The translations under genes and the position numbers were made by a program. Shown here one piece after another: positions 30,565 through 40,927 of a stretch of 64,000 nt of DNA (the stretch's first letter is position 1; every line of letters starts with the position of its first letter). The stretch is from Ehrlichia ruminantium str. Welgevonden (lineage in GTDB: Bacteria > Pseudomonadota > Alphaproteobacteria > Rickettsiales > Anaplasmataceae), in contig NC_005295.2 in assembly GCF_000026005.1 (NCBI RefSeq), positions 124,001-188,000 on the forward strand, read 5' to 3'. Under the pieces are notes generated by a model, which saw nothing but the letters and a program-made list of their open reading frames with translations, did not search any database and had not been told where the DNA came from.

Positions 30565-31407
30565 ATGAATCAATTTGTTATTCTACCTAATAGAAGCGTT
30601 ATTATGTTTCATGGTTTAGATTGTAAGCAATTATTAAATCGTACTACAACAAATAATATATTAAATTTAGCTAATAATAAAGCTATCTACTCTTTGTTGT
30701 TAACACCTAATGGTAGGTATCTTTATGACTTCTTTGTTATTCAGGGTTCAAAATATATATTACTAGATTGTCATAGTTCAGATAGGGAAGGTATTATTGA
30801 AAAATTTTTATTATATAAATTACAAGCAAAGGTAGTTATTAAAAAGAAGACACAATATAAGGTTGGAGTGTTTGTTGGAGAGCAATATAATAAATATAAG
30901 GCCGGATATACTTATTATGAAAATGATACTGTGTTTTTTCAGGATCCTCGGTTATCAAAATTAGGATTGCGCGTAATATTTCATGAATCTAATGAATTAT
31001 TCAGTTTAGAAGAAGAAGCTTTAGGTAACTATGAGAATTATGAGATGTTAAGAATTAGTAATACTGTTCCGGATTGTAACAAAGATATGATAAGGGGTAC
31101 GTCATTCCCTTTACATTTTAGAATGCAACAATTAAATGGTATTGATTTTAATAAAGGTTGTTATATAGGACAAGAAGTTGTTGCACGTATGTATCGTGCT
31201 GGGATAAAAAAAAATATATATACTATAATCTCAGAACAAGAACTTTTCGAAAATGCTAAGGTTATGAGTAACCAGCAAGAAGTAGGAACTGTGTTATCCT
31301 ATATTGGAAACATAGGATTATGTTTATTAAATACCAGTTCAATTAATAATTTATCTGATTTAAGAGTTGAAGGTTCTCAAGTAAAAATACTATCAGATGA
31401 TCTATAA
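30565..31407 (+). CDS. ygfZ: Folate-binding protein YgfZ (Fe-S cluster maintenance)
   Basis: GcvT-like folate-binding protein needed for the activity of certain Fe-S enzymes such as MiaB. The 280 residues contain the signature KGCYIGQEVVARM at 197-209 with the conserved Cys199, preceded by FPLHFRMQQLNGIDFNKG. The N-terminal GcvT-like fold is recognisable around LLLTPNGRYLYDFFV (44-58). It could be read through from ccmF. The protein is a little short, but the family varies at the C-terminus. Confidence 0.93.
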   Translation: MNQFVILPNRSVIMFHGLDCKQLLNRTTTNNILNLANNKAIYSLLLTPNGRYLYDFFVIQGSKYILLDCHSSDREGIIEKFLLYKLQAKVVIKKKTQYKVGVFVGEQYNKYKAGYTYYENDTVFFQDPRLSKLGLRVIFHESNELFSLEEEALGNYENYEMLRISNTVPDCNKDMIRGTSFPLHFRMQQLNGIDFNKGCYIGQEVVARMYRAGIKKNIYTIISEQELFENAKVMSNQQEVGTVLSYIGNIGLCLLNTSSINNLSDLRVEGSQVKILSDDL

Positions 31408-32214
31408 TAGCTTTAAAAATTATTTGTTTTGTGTGTACTGTTATAAATATGTAGTTTTCAAAATGAATGTGTTGTAAATATATACATCAGGTTTGAAGCT
31501 CTTTGCTAGTTTATAGAATAAATGCTGAGTTTTATTTAGGTACTTTAATAAATACACACTATGTATAACCGATCAACATAAGTATATCAGCTACAGTACC
31601 ATATCTAAGCATAGTATTTTTAATGTATTGTTATCTGATTTTACTCAGGATAAAATGGTTATTACAGAAGTATCTCTAGAATAATAATATCAGTGATTTT
31701 CATATCTATAAAAAACTTATTAAATTTGTAAAATTGCTTTTGATTAATATTTGTGCATATCTCTATTGATAACTAGGGTGTGTATTACATAATAAATGAT
31801 TATTGATCTAAGAGTCTTAACTTATATAAAAATTGGTAATCTTATGTTATGTAAAATATTACTAGATTAATTATTTAAATACATAATATATAGTGTAGTT
31901 TCATATAGACTTACATGTAATGAATAATGAGATATTAGTTTTACATTTTTAATCTTATCTATTGCTTGGTATCTTAACGTGCTATTTAGCATTATTTTAT
32001 AGTGATTAATTGATCTTATTGTAGCGTTGTATATCCAAAAGTAGTAATGCTTTTAATGTATAAGTGATTATTTGTTAATTAATAATATTGTGTGGTATTC
32101 TGAGTAAATATTACTAAGATAAGTGTATTGCAATGTAATGTTTTACTATGTTTATAAACTAAAATGTATTTGTAAAGTAGGTCAACTTTAGCTAGTAATA
32201 TTAATAGAATGATA

Positions 32215-32693
32215 AGTATCTGTTTTGTCAATTAGTACTTATAAATTACTGAAGTAGTAAAAGATATCTATATGAGCTTACAGAAGGCAGGAGCATTTTG
32301 GGGTTTATAATACCGATTTATACTGAAATAGATAGTTTTATTTTGTCAATTAGTACTTATAAAGTACTGAAATAGTAAAATGATATCTATATGAGTTTAC
32401 AGAAAGCAGGAGCATCTTTGAGTTTATAATATCCATTTATGCTGAAATAGATAGTTTTATTTTGTCAATTAATACTTATAAAGTACTGAAATAGTAAAAT
32501 GATATCTATGTGAGTTTACAGAAAGCAGGAGCATTTTTGAGTTTATAATATCCATTTATACTGAAATAGATAGTTTTATTTTGTCAATTAGTACTGATAA
32601 ATTACTGAAGTAGTAAAAGATATCTATATGGGCTTACAGAAGGCAGGAGCATTTTGGGGTTTATAATACCGATTTATACTGAAATAGATAGTT
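32215..32693. repeat. Four tandem copies, 118-119 bp
   Basis: The landmark TTTTGTCAATTA begins at 32223, 32341, 32460 and 32579. Units 1 and 4 share variants (GAAGGCAGGAGCATTTTGGGG, ATACCGATTTATAC), and so do units 2 and 3 (GAAAGCAGGAGCATTTTTGAG, ATATCCATTTATAC). This suggests a dimeric duplication or gene-conversion history. No conserved reading frame. Confidence 0.95.
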
Positions 32694-32858
32694 CTTAGCA
32701 CTTTTTCTGGGAAGCAGTTTTCCTGGTCAATAAGGAAAAATAAGACAATGGATGATAATTTGCAAGAAAACTATAGTTTACAATAGATATAATATTTTAA
32801 CATAGTATATTATGCTTATACATAGCTTGTATTTATAAAGTGTCTCAGGAGATTCAAT

Positions 32859-33242
32859 ATGTATTATAAACTAGGAATTATATGTATTTTATTTACAACA
32901 TACTCATTTTGAAGACTATGTATTCATCAATTACAGTATATAAAAAACCAGAAGATCAGAAATTAAGTTGTAAAAAAATTGGTTAAAGTGTTAGGTGAAG
33001 CTTGTATTTGATATTATTATTCTAATTACAGTGAAATAAAAAATTACTATAGTAGATATGATAAATTATGAATTTAATTTTGAGGAAATAATAGAATAAT
33101 TTCTTATGTAAAAGTACATGGTATTTTAATCGATAGATAGGTTGATAATTTTGATTTAATAAAAATATTATCAGACTTGTAGCAATCTCTTTTAGCAAAA
33201 ATATTAATTTTACCTTGTATTAATACAGCTTTTATAGAGTAG
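32859..33242 (+). pseudogene. Decayed gene for a small secreted or membrane protein
   Basis: AGGAGATTCAAT precedes an ATG at 32859 that opens a signal-peptide-like frame MYYKLGIICILFTTYSF, stopped by TGA at 32910. A shifted frame continues at 32918 with YSSITVYKKPEDQKLSCKK to TAA at 32984. Further on, 33144-33242 reads DNFDLIKILSDL, TAG, QSLLAKILILPCINTAFIE, TAG. The good ribosome binding site, signal-like start and several broken coding-like segments suggest a gene that has decayed. The parent family is not recognised. Confidence 0.5.
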
Positions 33243-33637
33243 ATATAAAATCATAATGAGATTTTTATCATAGTAAGAGTAAATTATTAATTCCATAACT
33301 TTTATTACATAATGACTTTTGTCAAGTATTGTATGATTAAGATTATCCTATAGAAGTATGTCTAAAGATATGTTTGTATACATAAAGATTATGGTGTAGA
33401 TAGCAAGTATGAGAATATTTTTGTACTAATATGTTACTCAAAATAGTCTTAAATATGTTTATAAATATAAATAAGTAATAGTCATGTTTTGTTATGTAGA
33501 AATTGGATGTATTTTACTGTTCTTATGTTAGTACAAATTTACATATGACTTTGTAGTTTAACGCGTAATGCTAATGAAATGTCATTACTTTCTAATTAAT
33601 AGAAGCTGTAGAAGAAGTACTACTGTAGGGAGGTAAT

Positions 33638-35038
33638 TTAGTAAACATTATTTGTATCTATTTTACCAATTGGGTAATCTCCAGTGAAGCATGCATCACA
33701 ATATTGTGGGACATTATTGCGTTTTGTATTGCATATTGCCTTGTAAAGCCCATTTATGCTTAAGAAATGTAAGCTATCACATCCTAATAATTTTATAATG
33801 TCTGCTTTTGATAAATTGTTGGCTATCAATTTTGATTCTTCTGGTGTGTCTATTCCGTAGAAGCAAGAATGTATAGTAGGAGGACTTGAGATTCTTAAGT
33901 GTATCTGTTTGACACCTGCTTTATGGAGTAATGCTATTATATTTTTTAAAGTTGTTCCTCGTACAATACTATCATCTATTAAAACTATATTTTTACCTTT
34001 TAATATTGAAGAATTGGGATTATGCTTAAGCTTTACTCCTATATTACGAATATGGTCGTGAGGTTGTATAAAAGTTCTTCCTATATAATGATTCCTAATA
34101 ATGCCGAACTCAAAAGGTATATTAGTATATTCTGCAAACCCTAATGCAGCTGGTACTCCAGAATCAGGTATAGGTATTACCATATTTGTATCTTTTGGTA
34201 CAGGATTCTCTATTGCTAGTTCTCTTCCTATGTTTTTACGTATTTCATATACAGACTTATTTTCCATTATACTGTCTGGTCGTGCAAAATATACGTATTC
34301 AAAAATACAAAAACTTGATTTTTGTTTTTCAAATGGGAAATAACTTGTTAAGGTATTACTTTGATTAATTGTTATTAATTCTCCTGGTAAAATATCTCTG
34401 ACAAATTGTGCTCCAACTATATCTAAAGCACATGTTTCTGAAGCTATTACATATACATTGTCTAACATGCCTAGTACTAATGGTCTAATACCATATGGAT
34501 CTCGACAACATACTAAAGTATTGTTTATCAAAATTACTAAAGAATAAGCACCCTTAATATTTTGTAGGGCGTATATTATATTGTCCAATATAGTATCTTG
34601 TGTATTCATAGCAATAAGATGTGCTATTACTTCTGTATCAATGTCTGATGAAAATATACGTCCTTTTTTAATGAGTGATTCTCTAATTTGTAATGCATTA
34701 ATAAGGTTACCATTATGTGCTATTGCTAATTTTCCAAATTGGCAATCTAAAATTATAGGTTGCATACCAGTTTTGCTTCCGCTTGTAGAGTAACGTACGT
34801 GTCCAATAGCAATATTTCCTAATAGGTGGTCTATTTTTGATTGTTGAGTGAAGATAGTATTCACTTGTTCATTAGAGTAATAGGAGTAAAAATTAGTATT
34901 ATCAGATGTTACTATACCAAATGATTCTTGTCCTCTATGTTGAATAGCGTGTAATCCTAAAATACAATTGATAGCTGCATAATTGTTATTATATATGGCA
35001 AATACTCCACATTCCTCATATATTTCATTAAATTGCAT
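33638..35038 (-). CDS. purF: Amidophosphoribosyltransferase
   Basis: First committed step of purine synthesis: PRPP plus glutamine to phosphoribosylamine. The 466-residue protein has a nine-residue propeptide before the N-terminal nucleophile Cys10 (EECGVFAIY), the glutaminase domain with GHVRYSTSG and AHNGNL, and the PRPP loop VLIDDSIVRGTT near 350. Cysteines in FCIFEYVYFARPDS, HSCFYG and the end YCDACFTG match the ligands of the Bacillus-type PurF, so a 4Fe-4S cluster is likely. Together with guaA it shows that purine synthesis is retained. Solitary gene. Confidence 0.97.
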   Translation of the reverse strand: MQFNEIYEECGVFAIYNNNYAAINCILGLHAIQHRGQESFGIVTSDNTNFYSYYSNEQVNTIFTQQSKIDHLLGNIAIGHVRYSTSGSKTGMQPIILDCQFGKLAIAHNGNLINALQIRESLIKKGRIFSSDIDTEVIAHLIAMNTQDTILDNIIYALQNIKGAYSLVILINNTLVCCRDPYGIRPLVLGMLDNVYVIASETCALDIVGAQFVRDILPGELITINQSNTLTSYFPFEKQKSSFCIFEYVYFARPDSIMENKSVYEIRKNIGRELAIENPVPKDTNMVIPIPDSGVPAALGFAEYTNIPFEFGIIRNHYIGRTFIQPHDHIRNIGVKLKHNPNSSILKGKNIVLIDDSIVRGTTLKNIIALLHKAGVKQIHLRISSPPTIHSCFYGIDTPEESKLIANNLSKADIIKLLGCDSLHFLSINGLYKAICNTKRNNVPQYCDACFTGDYPIGKIDTNNVY

Positions 35039-35618
35039 GGTTAATTTAATGGTTAGAATTTTATTGTCAATATTCTAGCATAGAAAGGCACAAAGTTTAA
35101 TAAGTTATATTGAAATATATAGATTATCTATATTGTTATAATTAGTATAAATAGGAAAAATTTATTCTTACTGTGATTTTATGTTTGCTAGATAGAAGTT
35201 GTATTAATAGAAGATAAATTAATATTTTTGCCAAAAAAGTTTGCTATGAGATTGATAATGTTTTTATGTAGATCAAAATTATCAATCCTAATTATTGATA
35301 AAAAGCTATTTTGTGTATATGTTTATTGTGGAAGTATATATGTGCTTAAACACATATATGTGAGACAATTATTTTATAAATTGATAAATTTTACTTACGG
35401 TAACAATAGTATTTATTAGTGGTAAAAGAAGTAATAATTATATCATATGTATTATGTACATTGAACTACTTAGTTAGTTATTAATACTTCAATAAGTATG
35501 TGATAATGATCTTTTCGTATTGTTTGTAGTGATTATAATATGTTGTTATAGAATTCTGTATTTTAATAACGATAGTTTAATCTCAAAAAGGTATATTTCT
35601 TTCTGGTGATAATGTATA
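35039..35618. other. Spacer between purF and pth
   Basis: About 580 bp with no credible gene. It contains a 9-bp inverted repeat with a 6-nt loop (35336-35344 and 35351-35359), which could form a hairpin on either strand, though without an adjacent U-tract. Confidence 0.5.
35336..35359. other. Inverted repeat, 9-bp arms
   Basis: Arms ATATATGTG and CACATATAT flank CTTAAA; the right arm overlaps the 12-bp palindrome CACATATATGTG (35351-35362). It lies about 300 bp upstream of the purF start and 260 bp past the pth stop. It could be a hairpin between the two same-strand genes or an operator. The role is unknown. Confidence 0.4.
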
Positions 35619-36200
35619 TTAACTAGAGATATCTGTATATTTTATTAGGTCTTTGACTTTATTTTTAAATATAGATTTGTCATTTTCGAATAGTAATGAA
35701 ATATGTTCTATAATGTTTGATATAGTGTTATTTACAGCATTAAGATTATTAAATTGTGATAAAACATGGTACGATAAGTCATAACCGTTACTTGGATGTC
35801 CTATACCAAATCTAATTCTCCAATAGTCTCTTCCAAGTAGTGTATCTATTGATTTTAATCCATTATGTCCAGCATTACCTCCACCTTTTTTTATTCTTAT
35901 GGTACAAAAGTCTATATCAGTTTCATCGTGAAATACAATAATGTTATCTAATGGAATTTTATACAGTTTTACTATACTTGAAATAGGTGTGCCTGAATTA
36001 TTCATAAATGTATAAGGTTTAGCAAGAATAACCTTGTGAGACCGTATACTACCACTTGATATTAATGCATTATGTTTTTTTTTGAAATCAGGAAAAAGAA
36101 AATGATGCATTATTGCATCTATAATCATAAACCCAACATTATGACGCGTTAACTCATACTCTTTGCCAGGATTTCCTAAACCTACTAATAAATGCAGCAT
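35619..36200 (-). CDS. pth: Peptidyl-tRNA hydrolase
   Basis: Recycles tRNA by hydrolysing peptidyl-tRNA dropped from ribosomes. With the ATG at 36200 the protein has 193 residues and begins MLHLLVGLGNPGKEY, as the family does, placing the catalytic His at 20 (TRHNVGF). FMNNSG, HDETDID and GGGNAGHNGLKS follow. A longer frame reaching 36266 would overlap rplY and add 22 unconserved residues, so I reject that start. It lies 25 bp downstream of rplY, the conserved rplY-pth pairing. Confidence 0.94.
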   Translation of the reverse strand: MLHLLVGLGNPGKEYELTRHNVGFMIIDAIMHHFLFPDFKKKHNALISSGSIRSHKVILAKPYTFMNNSGTPISSIVKLYKIPLDNIIVFHDETDIDFCTIRIKKGGGNAGHNGLKSIDTLLGRDYWRIRFGIGHPSNGYDLSYHVLSQFNNLNAVNNTISNIIEHISLLFENDKSIFKNKVKDLIKYTDISS

Positions 36201-36225
36201 GGAAAAACTGATAATAAAAAAACTA

Positions 36226-36852
36226 TTAATCTTCTGATGTTGTGGTACCTGAAGATTCTCCTCCACTAGTATCTTGGTCAGAACTTGTACCAGAGATAGT
36301 TACTAATGTTGGATTATGTTCTTTCATTACAACAGTCACCTCAGAAGGAAGGTTTAAATCACTTACGTGTATAGAATGTCCTATAGTTAGATTGGCTAAA
36401 TCTACTTCTATACTTTGCAATATAGCATTAGGTAAACATTTGATGTGTAATGTACGATGCAGAATATTTAATACTCCTCCTTTCTTAACACCTACGCATC
36501 TTTGTTCGTTAACAAATACTAATGGTACCTCTATTTTTATTTCTGTTCCGTGATCGATAAACTGAAAATCAACATGTTGTATTCTATCAGTTACTGGATG
36601 TTTTTGTATATCACGCATCAGAACGTATTCTTTCTTTTCACCTATTTCTAACTCAATTAAATGGGTTGACAGTGCAGCAGACCTATATTTGCTTAAGAAT
36701 TCCCTGTCAGACAAATATATACTTAGTGGACTGCGATGTTTTCCGTAGACTACTGCTGGTATTGCACCATTACGCCTTAAAGTACGAGAAGGACCAGTTC
36801 CTACACTATTCCTTAGTTCTGCATTCATTTTTACTATAGTTTGATCTGTCAT
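36226..36852 (-). CDS. rplY: 50S ribosomal protein L25 (Ctc form)
   Basis: Binds 5S rRNA. The 208-residue protein has the N-terminal L25 domain (RNSVGTGPSRTLRRNGAIPAVVYG in two blocks near 14-37) and the C-terminal TL5/Ctc beta domain, ending in an acidic Ser/Thr-rich tail. I start at MTDQTIVKM (36852), which has AAAGGG at good spacing. The ATG at 36885 sits directly against AGGAG with no spacer and adds 11 unconserved residues. It is followed by pth and probably co-transcribed. A five-copy repeat lies in its upstream region. Confidence 0.94.
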   Translation of the reverse strand: MTDQTIVKMNAELRNSVGTGPSRTLRRNGAIPAVVYGKHRSPLSIYLSDREFLSKYRSAALSTHLIELEIGEKKEYVLMRDIQKHPVTDRIQHVDFQFIDHGTEIKIEVPLVFVNEQRCVGVKKGGVLNILHRTLHIKCLPNAILQSIEVDLANLTIGHSIHVSDLNLPSEVTVVMKEHNPTLVTISGTSSDQDTSGGESSGTTTSED

Positions 36853-39022
36853 TAAACGCCCTTTGAAAATTTTCCCTGATTGCATCTCCTGAATCTTATA
36901 TTCTTACCATATTAAGATTAGATTGCAATATAAAATTTTAGGTATCAACTTCTTCACGTGTCATAGATAAGATCATGTTTTATTTACAATGATGTGATAG
37001 AAAATTTAGATAGTTAATATACCTATTTGTGAAATAATAAGTGAAAATTATATATATTTGGTTTACATTAAAAAATATTGCTTAGATTATAATAAATGTA
37101 AGAGTCTGTTTTCTATTATAGATAAATATGTTTTTTTTTGCAAATGGCGTAGTAGAAAGTTTAAATAGTTAATATACCTAATTTACGAAAGTAATAAGTG
37201 AAAATTATATATATTTGGTTTACGTTAAAAAATATTGCTTAGATTGTAATAAATGTAATGATCTGTTTCCTATTATAGATAAGATATGTTTTTTTGCAAA
37301 TGGCATAGTAGAAAGTTTAAATAGTTAATATACCTAATTTACGAAAGTAATAAGTGAAAATTATATATATTTGGTTTACATTAAAAAATATTACTTAGAT
37401 TGTAAAAAATGTAAGAGTCTGTTTCCTATTATAGATAAGATATGTTTTTTTGCAAATGGCGTAGTAGAAAGTTTAAATAGTTAATATACCTAATTTACGA
37501 AAGTAATAAGTGAAAATTATATATATTTGGTTTACATTAAAAAATATTACTTAGATTGTAAAAAATGTAAGAGTCTGTTTCTTGTTATAGATAAATATGT
37601 TTTTTTTTGCAAATGGCGTAGTAAAAAGTTTAAATAGTTAATATACCTAATTTACGAAAGTAATAAGTGAAAATTATATATATTTGGTTTACATTAAAAA
37701 ATATTGCTGAGATTGTAATAAATGTAAGAGTGTGTTTCCTGTTATAGATAAATATGTTTTTTTCTGCAAATGGCGTAGTAAAAAGTTTAAATGACTAATA
37801 TACCTATTTATAAACTAAAAATAGTCACCACAAATTTATTTATACTATCAGGACTATTAAGGAAAATTATAGATGATTTATATTTATTGTATTTGACAAG
37901 CTTAATTAAATAATATGATACCTGATATAAGTAAGATAGTTTATATTATTACCTGTAATAATGGTAGTAGTAGTTAGTCTATATCTATTGATGATTTTAT
38001 TCCATAAATAGTGTTTTCAGTATTTAAGTTAGGAAATCTATGTATCATACATTAAAAATATCTTTCTATAGATGTAGTATTTATTATGCTTTCATTTATA
38101 TGTTATATGAAGAACAATCTAGTATTATTATTGACAGTAAGAAATATTTTTAATCTATAATTTCATTATTAATAGAGATGTTTAATAGTGATTTTTAGAT
38201 TGAATCATGTAAATTATCAAAACATAGTATGTTGTTACTTTATAGATACCTCACTACTACTTATTCTGTACACTTTTGTGACTATATACTATAGGCAAAT
38301 ATATTACTCATGTTATTAATTTATCCAGATACTGAAAATGAAGTAGTAATTGTTTATAACATTATATTGTGAAAAATATTGCTTATAATAACTATGAGAT
38401 GCATATATACAATTAAAACTTACATAAAAGTCAAAATGTTTTTTTCTGCTTATATACATGATGTACCAGAAGTTTAGGAGAAGAGCTTATCAACTAGTTT
38501 ATTGGAAGTGTTATTGATAGTTACAATTTTGTTTATATCTTGGTAATTTTTAGTAGGAAGACTATTTAATAGTAACGCAATTTTGTTGAGTTTGCTTGAC
38601 TTATTGTATCCATCTTTGATAGATATTAAAATTTGAATCTTATCGTGCATTTTGTATTTTAAGAATTTGTTGTATGTAGGATTATAGATTTTTTTGAATT
38701 TTGTGCTGCTTAATTGTGACTATGTTGAATTGTATTTTTTTGTATAGCTTCTGATTCTGATATCAAGTGTAATTTAAATTATCAAAGGATAAGGTATCTG
38801 ATTAGAGAGTTGTATTAATAAATAGCTTGCTTATTTAATGTTACATTTGATAATTTATTTGTTGTTATACTATTTTCTGGAATCTGTAAGGTGATAATTG
38901 TAGTGTAAAGTTTTAGGGTAGGTTATTTATTGTAATATCATTTTTTTTAATGATGAAATTTATTTATAGAAAATTTTTGTAAATTTGATGAGTATTTTTA
39001 GATAGATATGTATAGTGCTATT
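36853..39022. other. 2.2-kb spacer upstream of rplY
   Basis: Contains the 156-bp tandem repeat at 36970-37805. From 37806 to 39022 I see no gene, RNA or repeat. Confidence 0.6.
36970..37805. repeat. About 5.3 tandem copies, 156-157 bp
   Basis: The landmark GTTTAC(A/G)TTAAAAAATATT starts at 37061, 37218, 37374, 37530 and 37687, and a partial sixth unit ends near 37805. Units carry variable T runs (GTTTTTTTTTGC to GTTTTTTTGC) and scattered substitutions; the outermost units are the most diverged. The array begins about 120 bp upstream of the rplY start, so it overlaps or borders the promoter region of the rplY-pth operon. Confidence 0.96.
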
Positions 39023-39715
39023 TTATAATGTTCTGCCTAATGTAATAACTCGTATTTCTTTTGCTCCTGATTCGATAAGTTTTTGAGAGCATGTTCTAAC
39101 TGTAATGCCGGTTGTAACCACATCATCTACAAGTAATATTGTTTTATTATAAATCCTGTGTTGGTTTTTTATTATAAAAGATTGCATTATGTTTTCCTTT
39201 CTCATTTTACTAGATAGACTGTATTGTGGTATTGTATTTATAATTCTTACTAGTACGGAAATTTCTAAAGGTATGTTGCAATATTTACTTAAAGCTCTGG
39301 CAAGTAATGTAGCTTGATTATATTTTCTTTGGCGTAACCTTTTTTTATGTATTGGTACTGGTATAATAGTAGTTACATTGTTAAATAAAGATGGGTTTTT
39401 ATTATACATCCACTTTGCATAAGTTTTAATGTGTAATGTGTTATCAAAAAACTTAAAGTTTAAAATTATATTTTTACTATACTTATCGTATGAAAATATA
39501 GATTCTAATTTTGTGAACATTGGTTTATTAGCTATACATTTTCCACATATTGATATCCCTTCTGAAAGCTTGAAACCACAAGAGATACAATAGTTTCCAT
39601 GTAGAAAGTCTATGTTATTACTGCATATGCTACATAAATCACAACATTCAGGGATAATACACTCACAGCCTGCACATGTTTTAGGGAAAATATGATTTAT
39701 AATTTTACTAAACAC
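39023..39715 (-). CDS. comF: ComF-family phosphoribosyltransferase-like protein
   Basis: The 230 residues contain an N-terminal zinc-binding region with paired cysteines (CAGCECIIPECCDLCSIC and YCISCG plus CGKC, about 14-60) and a C-terminal phosphoribosyltransferase fold with the PRPP loop ILLVDDVVTTG near 193-203. ComF is linked to DNA uptake or phosphoribosyl metabolism in other bacteria; its substrate is not settled. The start is GTG, directly abutting the dapE stop (TAAGTG), so translation is probably coupled. Confidence 0.9.
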   Translation of the reverse strand: MFSKIINHIFPKTCAGCECIIPECCDLCSICSNNIDFLHGNYCISCGFKLSEGISICGKCIANKPMFTKLESIFSYDKYSKNIILNFKFFDNTLHIKTYAKWMYNKNPSLFNNVTTIIPVPIHKKRLRQRKYNQATLLARALSKYCNIPLEISVLVRIINTIPQYSLSSKMRKENIMQSFIIKNQHRIYNKTILLVDDVVTTGITVRTCSQKLIESGAKEIRVITLGRTL

Positions 39716-40867
39716 TTATGTTGTTGATAAATTAAAGAATTGCTTAATGAATTCTGTATATATATCAGCTAACTGATAAATTTCTTTTACAGGCACATGC
39801 TCGTCAATTTTATGTGCTGTTTCATTCTTTAAGCCAAATTCAATTACAGGACAAACATTTTTTATAAATCTTGAATCTGAAACACCACCAGATGTACTTG
39901 CTATTGCATCTTGTCCTGTTACTTTTTTTATAGCTGAAGATAACATATCAGAATATTGATTAGGCTGATTAAAAAATGGTTCACCACTTACTGACTGTAG
40001 TAATTGATATTTTGGTGTTACTTGAGCACAAATATTATTAATAATGTCAAATAGTGATTCAGCGGTATGTATATTATTATACCTGATATTAATGTGTGCA
40101 ACTATTGTATCTGGAATTACATTTTTTGATGTATTTCCAGTGTCAACTGATACAATTTCACAATTTGATGGTTGAAAATACTCATTTCCAGTATCAAATG
40201 TTGTATTACATATTTTATAAAGAATGCTCACCATATTATCTATTGGATTTTCTGCAAAATGTGGATATGCAACATGTCCCTGTATGCCATTGCATATTAT
40301 TTTAAAGTGTACAGAACCTCTACGGCCTACTTTTATTGTGTCTCCAAGGAACGACTTGCTAGTTGGTTCTCCAATTATACAGTAATCTATTTTATGATTA
40401 TTTTCATTTAACCATTTTAATACTGATGGTGTACCATATTGAAAATGGTCTCCTTCTTCATCTCCAGAAATCAGGAAACTAATGGAACCTGGAACTTCAT
40501 TGAAATTTATCCTAGATACTGCTGCTATAAATGCACATATTGCTGATTTCATATCAACAGCACCACGGCCATATAAGATATCATCTTCTATATGACCAGA
40601 AAAAGGATCAAATTTCCATTTTGTTAAATCCCCAGTTTTTACTACATCTGTATGTCCAGCAAAACATAGGTTTGGACCTTCTTCTGTTCCTCGGTATGCG
40701 TACAAGTTACGTACTGTAACCGTATCATCACCAAAATCTAGAATATGACATGTAAAACCATATTGTGATAATATATCTGATAGAAAACTTATTGCACCAT
40801 TATCTGTTGGTGTAATACTAGGGAATGATATTAATTCTTGTGATAATGTAACTGGATCAATAACCAT
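39716..40867 (-). CDS. dapE: Succinyl-diaminopimelate desuccinylase
   Basis: Zinc hydrolase releasing LL-diaminopimelate in lysine and peptidoglycan precursor synthesis. It is full length at 383 residues. Metal and catalytic positions of the M20 family are visible: AGHTDVV (His72, Asp74), RGAVDMKSA (Asp105), SGDEEGD (Glu137/Glu138) and ETAHKIDEH near the end, plus SGGVSDSRF. Its presence suggests diaminopimelate is still made in this lineage. It is the first gene of dapE-comF and has a TTGACA promoter candidate just upstream. Confidence 0.96.
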   Translation of the reverse strand: MVIDPVTLSQELISFPSITPTDNGAISFLSDILSQYGFTCHILDFGDDTVTVRNLYAYRGTEEGPNLCFAGHTDVVKTGDLTKWKFDPFSGHIEDDILYGRGAVDMKSAICAFIAAVSRINFNEVPGSISFLISGDEEGDHFQYGTPSVLKWLNENNHKIDYCIIGEPTSKSFLGDTIKVGRRGSVHFKIICNGIQGHVAYPHFAENPIDNMVSILYKICNTTFDTGNEYFQPSNCEIVSVDTGNTSKNVIPDTIVAHINIRYNNIHTAESLFDIINNICAQVTPKYQLLQSVSGEPFFNQPNQYSDMLSSAIKKVTGQDAIASTSGGVSDSRFIKNVCPVIEFGLKNETAHKIDEHVPVKEIYQLADIYTEFIKQFFNLSTT

Positions 40868-40898
40868 AGGTAATAATAAAATATAATATTAATAATTT

Positions 40899-40927
40899 AC
40901 TATGGTATAATTTCTAATGGTTGTCAA
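40899..40927 (-). promoter_or_regulatory. Candidate dapE promoter
   Basis: On the minus strand a perfect TTGACA (40922-40927) and CATAGT (40899-40904) are separated by 17 bp; the start codon is about 32 nt further on. The -35 box and spacing are ideal, while the -10 matches four of six. Confidence 0.5.

Larger units (their letters stand above)
31408..33637. other. 2.2-kb spacer between convergent ygfZ and purF
   Basis: Holds a four-copy repeat (32215-32693), a decayed secretory-type gene (about 32859-33242) and, just after the repeat, a 33-codon open frame (32687-32788) with the words SGKQFSWSIRKNKTMDD that may be another remnant. Nothing else is supported. Confidence 0.55.

Noticed and set aside
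35228-35419. 63-codon plus-strand frame between purF and pth
   Set aside because: Starts with TTG without a ribosome binding site and has hydrophobic low-complexity composition expected of AT-rich spacer.
36201-36266. N-terminal extension of pth
   Set aside because: The 22 extra residues overlap rplY and precede the canonical MLHLLVGLGNPG start.
36970-37805. CRISPR-like or mobile-element origin of the 120-340 bp arrays
   Set aside because: Units are contiguous direct repeats without unique spacers, terminal inverted repeats or any transposase gene.
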